This document shows positions 16,253-21,310 of a DNA stretch of 21,310 bases, piece by piece (the stretch's first letter is position 1; the number at the start of each line of letters is the position of its first letter). The notes below the pieces were generated by a model. It had not been told where the DNA came from and did not search any database. It was given only the letters and a program-made list of their open reading frames with translations. The DNA lies in assembly GCA_964542475.1 (NCBI GenBank), contig CAZIUL010000067.1, positions 1 through 21,310 of the forward strand, in the 5' to 3' direction. This DNA comes from CAZIUL01 sp964542475. GTDB lineage: Bacteria; Planctomycetota; B15-G4; CAYZWU01. Position numbers and translations under genes: made by a program.

Positions 16253-16452
16253 GCTTAAACCCTGATGACAAAAGTGATTACATCGGACAAGAAGGGGCGA
16301 AAACCGGACAGTTAGTGCCACAAGATGGACATCATCAAGAGGATAGAAAAGTACACCCATGCACAACCCGGACAGATAGGGGCTCTTCCGGGACACCCCC
16401 TGGACATCCCGAGAACACAACATCAGCACAACGGGAACATAACATAAGCATA

Positions 16453-16560
16453 ATGGACCAGGACCTCTCCCGCCTCATCGAGCTCTGGGACAAACTGCCC
16501 GAAGCGATAAGGACGGGTATCATGGCAATGGTTCGAGCATCAGGTGAGGAGGGTGGTTGA
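16453..16560 (+). CDS. Short ORF resembling tails found after phage-type integrases
   Basis: Thirty-five residues, with the core LSRLIELWDKLPEAIRTGIM. The pattern D-L-x-x-(L/V)-(I/V)-x-x-W-x-x-L-P-x-x-I-(R/K)-x-x-I resembles short segments that I recall at the end of, or just after, tyrosine recombinase genes in several environmental bacteria. This is family memory, not a search result. A longer open frame from 16147 runs through the tRNA fragment and is not believable as one protein. The site, 200 bp from an att-like tRNA fragment, fits a decayed integrase region. It overlaps the start of the next open frame by 4 bp. Confidence 0.35.
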   Translation: MDQDLSRLIELWDKLPEAIRTGIMAMVRASGEEGG

Positions 16561-17123
16561 GCGGGGGAATGCCCCCCCCCTTTTTATCACTTGGCGGCAG
16601 CACCGTCATACATGGGGGCATCGTCCGATTTATTGCATCATGGAGCTGGAGAGCGGTTCGGGATGAGATCATCCGGGCGCTGGAAGCTTTCGTGGATCCG
16701 AAGACAGGCCGAAAGGTGGTGAAAAAGGTCTTCAAGCGAGAAGAAATCTTCCGGGGCGATTACTGGAAGGAGGGAGAAGCCACCTTCACTTTCTACGGAA
16801 TCGATGGAGAACAGATGGAGGAGAAACGGTCTACCCCGGGCTTCGCGGATCTCTACATCGGCTTTAATCCCAAATATCGCGTATCCTGGGGGACCAGCCT
16901 GGGCGGATTGGAAGAATCTACGATCATCCCCAACAAGCAGAAATGGTCCGCGGATCACACCTCTGTGGATCCTTCAGAGGTGCCGGGGATCTTTATCTGC
17001 AATCGAAAGATAAAAGGAGAAAGCCGTCCCAGCTTGGTCGACATCGTGTCCACCGTACTGGACTGGTTTGAAAAGAGAAAACCGGAAAACCTCGACGGCG
17101 AGCCGATTCCCCTGGATTTATAA
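16557..17123 (+). pseudogene. C-terminal fragment of an alkaline-phosphatase-superfamily enzyme
   Basis: From about residue 30 of this 188-residue frame the sequence matches the end of type I phosphodiesterase/AlkP-superfamily proteins: AVRDEIIRALEAFVDPKTG, then FADLYIGFNPKYRVSWGTSL, then KWSADHTSVDPSEVPGIF, and SLVDIVSTVLDWF with a final DLDGEPI. The DH pair in SADHTSVDP is the C-terminal metal site. The N-terminal metal residues and nucleophile, which should lie several hundred residues upstream, are absent. The first ~30 residues (16557 to about 16645) are low in complexity and unrelated, and the start would be a TTG. It is therefore a truncated gene joined to foreign DNA, most likely non-functional. 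Its end lies 12 bp from the end of the convergent caspase-cyclophilin gene. Confidence 0.75.
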
Positions 17124-17135
17124 AAAAGGTTGCCG

Positions 17136-19526
17136 TTACTCTTCCAGTGCAACGGAAATGATCTCCACAGGCTCCTTGGGGAGGTCCTGGAACCTGCGTG
17201 AAGCCTGTTCGGTTGGTGTGTTTTTTATCTCATCCACCACATCCATTCCTTCGATCACCTTTCCGAAAACAGCATATCCGAAATGGGATTCTCCCCTGTG
17301 GTCAAGACCGGTGTTGTCCTTGACATTGATGAAGAACTGTGCGGTTGCGCTGTCTTTTGCCGGACGCCTTGCCATGGCAATGGTACCATCGAGGTTTTTC
17401 AGGCCGTTGTCCGCTTCGTTCTTTATGGCGGGCTTTGTGAGCTTTTCGACGGGATTGGCTTTTTCGTACACGTCTGCTTTGTAGCCGCCGCCCTGGATCA
17501 TGAAGCCGGACATGACCCTGTGGAAGATGGTACCGTTGTAGTGGCCCCCTTTCATGTAGGACAGGAAGTTCTTCACGGTGATCGGCGCCTTCTTCTTGTC
17601 GAGCTCGATGCGGATGTCACCCATGGATGTTTTCATCAGAACCACGGGCTTTCCTGGAACGGATTCGAGGTCCACGTCCACGTACTCAGCTACAGGCCAC
17701 TTGGGTTTGGGTTCGGTTTTTTTCTCCGGTACAGCTTCCCTTTCCCGGGCAGCCGAGGCCAACGCTTCCATCCTGCCGTTGATCTCCTTCAGCATGATCT
17801 TTGCCATGACACCGTCCGGTTTGATTTTAAGCGCGTCCTCTGCCAGGCTCTTGGCCTCGCGCAGGTCTCCCTGTTTATTGCAAGCCTCGGCTTGTTTAAC
17901 CAGGCTGCCGTACTTTTCTGCTGAAAGTGATGATTCGATCCGCTCCACAGCCTTGGATGTCCTGCTCATCAGGTCGTTTTTCCGCGAAATGTTAGAAACC
18001 ATACCTGCCGCATCATTGGCAAGCTTGTAGCAGCGAAGAGCTTCTTCAAGGTCTCCTTGCTCTTCCTCATCCCATCCGCGCTGAAAATAACTGTCAAAGG
18101 TCTGCTCCGCCTCGCTCAAGCCCGGACTGGATTCCAGGAGCCTGATACGGATCGTGCCTTCGTCATACTCCCGGCCCTCGTATCGTTTTAGCGAATCATC
18201 GTAATATCGGGCCGGTTCAAGGCGCCTGCCTTCTTGTACATCCACAGAAGCAAGGGTCTCGGTTCCCTTGACCACAAGAAGCCTGCAGGCACCGCCGGAT
18301 GGAACCCGCAGCCTGAATGAACCGTCACCGCTCGGCGTCACTTCAGAATCCACGTGGCGCGGATTCAAGGGCCTTGCTCCTGAGTCGTAGGCAACGCGCA
18401 CACCGGATAACGAGCCTCCTCCCTCAGCCTCGATCCTGCCCCTCACCTCGGCAACCTCGGGAGAAAGTTCCGTGGAGATTTTTACCGTACGGGCCTTTGC
18501 CTCAACCTCTGCTCGAACACTCTTGGGCACATAACCTTGCTTTTCGATCCAGGGAAAGATCAGGGCTTGGCGCGGTAAGTTCGAAAGGCGAGCAGGTGTC
18601 GTGCCGGTCCAGGTTTCACTACTTCCGGGTTGTTTGTAAGTAACCTTCGCGCCTGAAAGCGGCTCCTTTGTTGTGGCGTCGAACACTTCCACAACAAGGT
18701 TCACCAGGGTCCTGTCCACGAGAATGATGTTTGAAGGCTTGACACCGCGTACGTGGTCCAGCACCGGGGTCTGAGTTCTCTTTTTGCGGGAGACAAGGTG
18801 CCGGATGCTGTCATAGAGGGTTTGAACCGTGATCTTCTGTTTATCCGATGCAAATGCGTCAGCAAGACAGGAAGTGAAGATCGCCTTCGGAGGGCGGGCA
18901 CCTTCCAGGGCCCAGGCCGCTTGGTCCACGTCGCAGGCCGAGATTTCGATGTCCGCCACGGGTTCGCGGCGGGGAGGTTCGCCTGGTGACAGGGTGGCAA
19001 GGTCCTGGGCATAGCCGCCACCGCAAAAACACGCTTCACGGATCAGAACCACCAGTACTCCTTTTTCCTTGATAGGCTTGAGCCATTTCCTGAGCTCAAG
19101 GTCGGTGATGAGAAACTGCGGATCAAACCCTTCGCCAATGAAGGATTCCATGGTATCCCAGGTGAAGTAGGCCCTGATGGGCGAGCCGCCGACCGTGAGC
19201 TTGGCTGCATGTCCCGTGTAGTAGATAAACAGCCTGTCGCCTGAGGATGCATCCCGCGTAACTTCTCTCAATGTACGCAGAACCCCGTTTTTCGTGACCT
19301 CTTGATCCGCGATCTTTCTCAGGTTTTCCGGCGCAACCCCCACATCCTCGATAAAGCTTTTTTCCATCAGCCTGATGTTCTCTTTTACCAGGGGGAGCGA
19401 CCATTTCTTGCTGGCGTAGTTGCCGGCTCCGATGAGGACGGCCCTGTCCTCGGCTTGTATGGAAACGGTTGATGAAACGAAAAGAAAGATCAGGCATAAA
19501 CAGGCCTTCAAGATTGTGCGAGGCAT
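17136..19526 (-). CDS. Exported caspase-like / cyclophilin (PPIase) fusion protein
   Basis: A signal peptide (about 1-25, VSIQA then ED) leads into a C14 caspase-like domain (about 27-270). Its catalytic His is His106 in IYYTGHA and its Cys is Cys166 in LIREACFCGGG; the usual DAC/DSC is EAC here. Two beta-rich segments follow (about 274-350 and 356-430), resembling carboxypeptidase-regulatory or Ig-like modules. Next is a helical, TPR-like stretch (about 475-590), a Lys/Pro/Glu linker, and a complete cyclophilin domain (about 628-795) with IFHRVMSGFMIQGGG (Arg670, Phe675, Gln678) and TAQFFIN. The protein is thus predicted to combine a cysteine protease fold with peptidyl-prolyl cis-trans isomerase activity outside the cytoplasm. 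The ATG has GGGAG 6 bases upstream. It is divergent from a lipoprotein gene 240 bp away. The joint function is unknown. Confidence 0.9.
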   Translation of the reverse strand: MPRTILKACLCLIFLFVSSTVSIQAEDRAVLIGAGNYASKKWSLPLVKENIRLMEKSFIEDVGVAPENLRKIADQEVTKNGVLRTLREVTRDASSGDRLFIYYTGHAAKLTVGGSPIRAYFTWDTMESFIGEGFDPQFLITDLELRKWLKPIKEKGVLVVLIREACFCGGGYAQDLATLSPGEPPRREPVADIEISACDVDQAAWALEGARPPKAIFTSCLADAFASDKQKITVQTLYDSIRHLVSRKKRTQTPVLDHVRGVKPSNIILVDRTLVNLVVEVFDATTKEPLSGAKVTYKQPGSSETWTGTTPARLSNLPRQALIFPWIEKQGYVPKSVRAEVEAKARTVKISTELSPEVAEVRGRIEAEGGGSLSGVRVAYDSGARPLNPRHVDSEVTPSGDGSFRLRVPSGGACRLLVVKGTETLASVDVQEGRRLEPARYYDDSLKRYEGREYDEGTIRIRLLESSPGLSEAEQTFDSYFQRGWDEEEQGDLEEALRCYKLANDAAGMVSNISRKNDLMSRTSKAVERIESSLSAEKYGSLVKQAEACNKQGDLREAKSLAEDALKIKPDGVMAKIMLKEINGRMEALASAAREREAVPEKKTEPKPKWPVAEYVDVDLESVPGKPVVLMKTSMGDIRIELDKKKAPITVKNFLSYMKGGHYNGTIFHRVMSGFMIQGGGYKADVYEKANPVEKLTKPAIKNEADNGLKNLDGTIAMARRPAKDSATAQFFINVKDNTGLDHRGESHFGYAVFGKVIEGMDVVDEIKNTPTEQASRRFQDLPKEPVEIISVALEE

Positions 19527-19766
19527 ATCGAACTCCCTCTTTGAAAAACGGTTTTTCGCTAATGTCGAAAATATCTCTAAGGCTTATCAACCTGACGAGT
19601 TATAACACGAAATGCGTTTGGTTATCCATAGGGAAACGATATGGTCTCCGAGTCACTCCTGGATACAGCATTGCCTTATCAGGAAAAACAGTGTGGTATA
19701 GGGACTCAGTCACCAAGGCGAAAACCAAGCGGGGCTTGCTTGATGAGCTTGTATCGAGGGAAAAGC

Positions 19767-21104
19767 ATGAAACATACCAGGACGAACAGAAGCATTTTTT
19801 TAATGCGTATACTTACCGCACCGCTTCTTCTGCTCGTGTGCTGGGGATGCGCGGGAGTGCGACAAGGTGATGATGGTCCGGGGAAGGAAAAACCGGAAGG
19901 CGGGAAAGGGGTGGTCCAGGACCTGCCTGCTCCTCCAGAGGCACCTGAAATACCTGAAACATACGAGCCGGTAAAAGAGCCTGCATGGTTCATGCCCGTT
20001 CCGGACCCTGTACGTGGTGTGAGGTTTGTGCCGGGGAGGGGGATAAGCCGGATATCCGGTGATGAAGCGGTTCAGGCTGCGAAAAACGATGCGCTCAAGG
20101 AGGCTTCCCGGATAATTGCATCTTTTGTCACGAGCGAATGGGTGGAGAGGATCCGGGAAATCGCCAGGAACCGGACCTATGTTTCTGAAGAAAGGGTGGA
20201 CGCAATCAGCCGTATCTTTTCACAAGAGCCGATAACTGGCGCTGTCACGGTGCAAAGTGTAGTGCAGGAGGGAAGCATACTCAAGGGCGAACGGGTCGCG
20301 GGCACCTATTACCAGGCGTTTGTGCACTTGAAAATACCCGAAGAGAACTTCGAAATCACGCCCGGCCGATGCCTGAACAAGGCGCAAGCTTTTCTTGCCC
20401 AGGGAGAGATGAAAAAAGCGTTGCTTGCAACAGAAGGGGCGGTTCTTCGCTGGCCTGATAACACACAACTCCTGGAACGCCTGGCCATGCTGCAGGAGAA
20501 AAACGGTCTGATCGGGGATGCGCTCCAGACAATGGAGAAACTGCTTTCCGTGTGTGATGAAAAGGACCGGGTGAATGTGAAAGTAGAGATCCTGCGACTG
20601 GAGAAGCAGTATGCCGGAGGCGAGTACAGCTACCTTGAAAAGCGGTTAAAGGAGCTGCTTCCGGAGACGGAGGACCGGGAAAAGCTGTCGATTACCCAGC
20701 TCGATGACATGGCAAGAGCCGGGGGGACGATAAACTACACGGTCCTTACAGACAGGGGTTATGAGTACTACGGCATCTGGATTGACAAGGAGGGGATTTT
20801 CCTGTACCCGGCCCATTCCGCTGAATCAGGAACCCGTCTCGGGGATGAAGAGGGTGCTTTGGCAGTCCCGCTCGATGTGGGAAGGACACTGGGCCCGCAC
20901 CTTTTTATCCTTGCGGCAGCGACAGAACAGGCATCCTGGTTTGAAGAGCGGGAGTTTTTGAAAGAAACCGTCAACCACCGCACAGCAGACTCAAAAGGGC
21001 GTCTGCCTCACAGGGACCTGGCGGAGCTCATTGAGGATATCCGGGAACGGGCAAAGGCAAAGACACTTGTCACCGCCTTCTTTTCCTTCAATGTGACTCG
21101 ATGA
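19767..21104 (+). CDS. Lipoprotein with LPP20-like, TPR-like and DUF4384-like regions
   Basis: From the chosen ATG the protein has 445 residues and a signal peptide ending LLLLVCWGCAG, with Cys28 as the likely lipidated residue. A Pro-rich linker (about 50-75) follows. Residues about 85-195 (GDEAVQAAKNDALKEASRI onward) resemble LPP20-type envelope lipoprotein domains. A helical TPR-like part at about 200-290 contains KAQAFLAQGEMKKALLATE. The C-terminal ~120 residues (INYTVLTDRGYEYYGIWID onward) resemble DUF4384, a domain often linked to bacterial caspase-like proteins; these two family calls are tentative. The frame is open from 19641, but GAGGG 6 bases before 19767 and the signal peptide settle the start. 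Its divergent neighbour is the caspase-cyclophilin gene, which suggests a shared envelope process. Confidence 0.8.
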   Translation: MKHTRTNRSIFLMRILTAPLLLLVCWGCAGVRQGDDGPGKEKPEGGKGVVQDLPAPPEAPEIPETYEPVKEPAWFMPVPDPVRGVRFVPGRGISRISGDEAVQAAKNDALKEASRIIASFVTSEWVERIREIARNRTYVSEERVDAISRIFSQEPITGAVTVQSVVQEGSILKGERVAGTYYQAFVHLKIPEENFEITPGRCLNKAQAFLAQGEMKKALLATEGAVLRWPDNTQLLERLAMLQEKNGLIGDALQTMEKLLSVCDEKDRVNVKVEILRLEKQYAGGEYSYLEKRLKELLPETEDREKLSITQLDDMARAGGTINYTVLTDRGYEYYGIWIDKEGIFLYPAHSAESGTRLGDEEGALAVPLDVGRTLGPHLFILAAATEQASWFEEREFLKETVNHRTADSKGRLPHRDLAELIEDIRERAKAKTLVTAFFSFNVTR

Positions 21105-21310
21105 TACAGGGTTGTTGATAAATCAAGAATACCGCTCACGTTCAACTTCCTTCAATATCTTCGCCCGTATACCGACAATATGGTCCTACCGGTCCCACGA
21201 AACCCAAATCCCCTTAAAGACATTGAAACGGCGATTCACGGCATCTGCCTGGGACCCATAGGTTAAAACATATCGATTCCGGGCCCTGAACGCGGCCCAT
21301 TTACTTCTCA

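Noticed and set aside
15530..16271. Open frames of 85-222 codons running through the 84-bp repeats on both strands
   Set aside because: They arise because the period is a multiple of three; the predicted peptides are pure repeats and the frames run across the beta-helix gene end or the tRNA fragment.
16147..16560. A 137-codon frame as one protein
   Set aside because: It crosses the terminator, the tRNA-Pro fragment and a presumed integration junction; only the last 35 codons look protein-like.
19527..19766. Promoters in the divergent region between the caspase-cyclophilin and lipoprotein genes
   Set aside because: Several TTG- and TATA-like words exist, but none pairs at 16-18 bp spacing in either direction.
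21186..21308. A 40-codon minus-strand open end at the right edge that might be the C terminus of a gene
   Set aside because: The reading is too short, no family is recognised and no start is in the window.

Overview
The window looks like a piece of chromosome from an anaerobic Gram-negative bacterium, plausibly a member of the Desulfobacterota (former Deltaproteobacteria). Support for this is indirect: lipoprotein-type signal peptides, a Wzy/WaaL-type surface-polysaccharide enzyme, a corrinoid-methyltransferase-like UroD protein next to a sodium symporter, and moderately GC-rich genes separated by repeat-rich intergenic DNA. No rRNA or complete tRNA is present to fix the taxonomy.

Left part (1-5.9 kb): two adjoining ~180-nt imperfect palindromes (52-231 and 229-408) lie next to a small three-helix membrane protein gene. 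A third, short palindrome (1185-1243) with the same terminal sequence lies on the gene's other side. Then come a DUF3810-type membrane metalloprotease-like gene (+) and the housekeeping guaB-guaA pair (-), which makes GMP from IMP.

Middle part (5.9-11.2 kb): three minus-strand genes read in the order SGNH/GDSL hydrolase with membrane helices, sulfatase/alkaline-phosphatase-superfamily lipoprotein, and O-antigen-ligase-like protein with a TPR tail. The run ends in a clear intrinsic terminator. Together they suggest synthesis or decoration of a surface glycan. From a divergent near-consensus promoter, a sodium:solute symporter and a UroD/MtaA-family protein form a tight two-gene operon. A secreted Cys-rich parallel beta-helix protein with its own promoter follows.

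Right part (15.8-21.3 kb): three near-identical 84-bp repeats, each able to fold into nested hairpins, are followed by a minus-strand terminator and an isolated 27-nt 3' end of a tRNA-Pro gene. This is the classic footprint of an integrative-element attachment site. Beyond it lie gene remnants: a short ORF that resembles integrase-associated tails, and the C-terminal third of an alkaline-phosphatase-superfamily enzyme fused to unrelated DNA. Then comes the most unusual locus, an exported protein that joins a caspase-like domain, Ig/carboxypeptidase-regulatory-like modules, a helical repeat region and a complete cyclophilin-type prolyl isomerase. It is transcribed divergently from a lipoprotein with LPP20-like, TPR-like and DUF4384-like regions. 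This pair is the best candidate for an undescribed envelope-located system.
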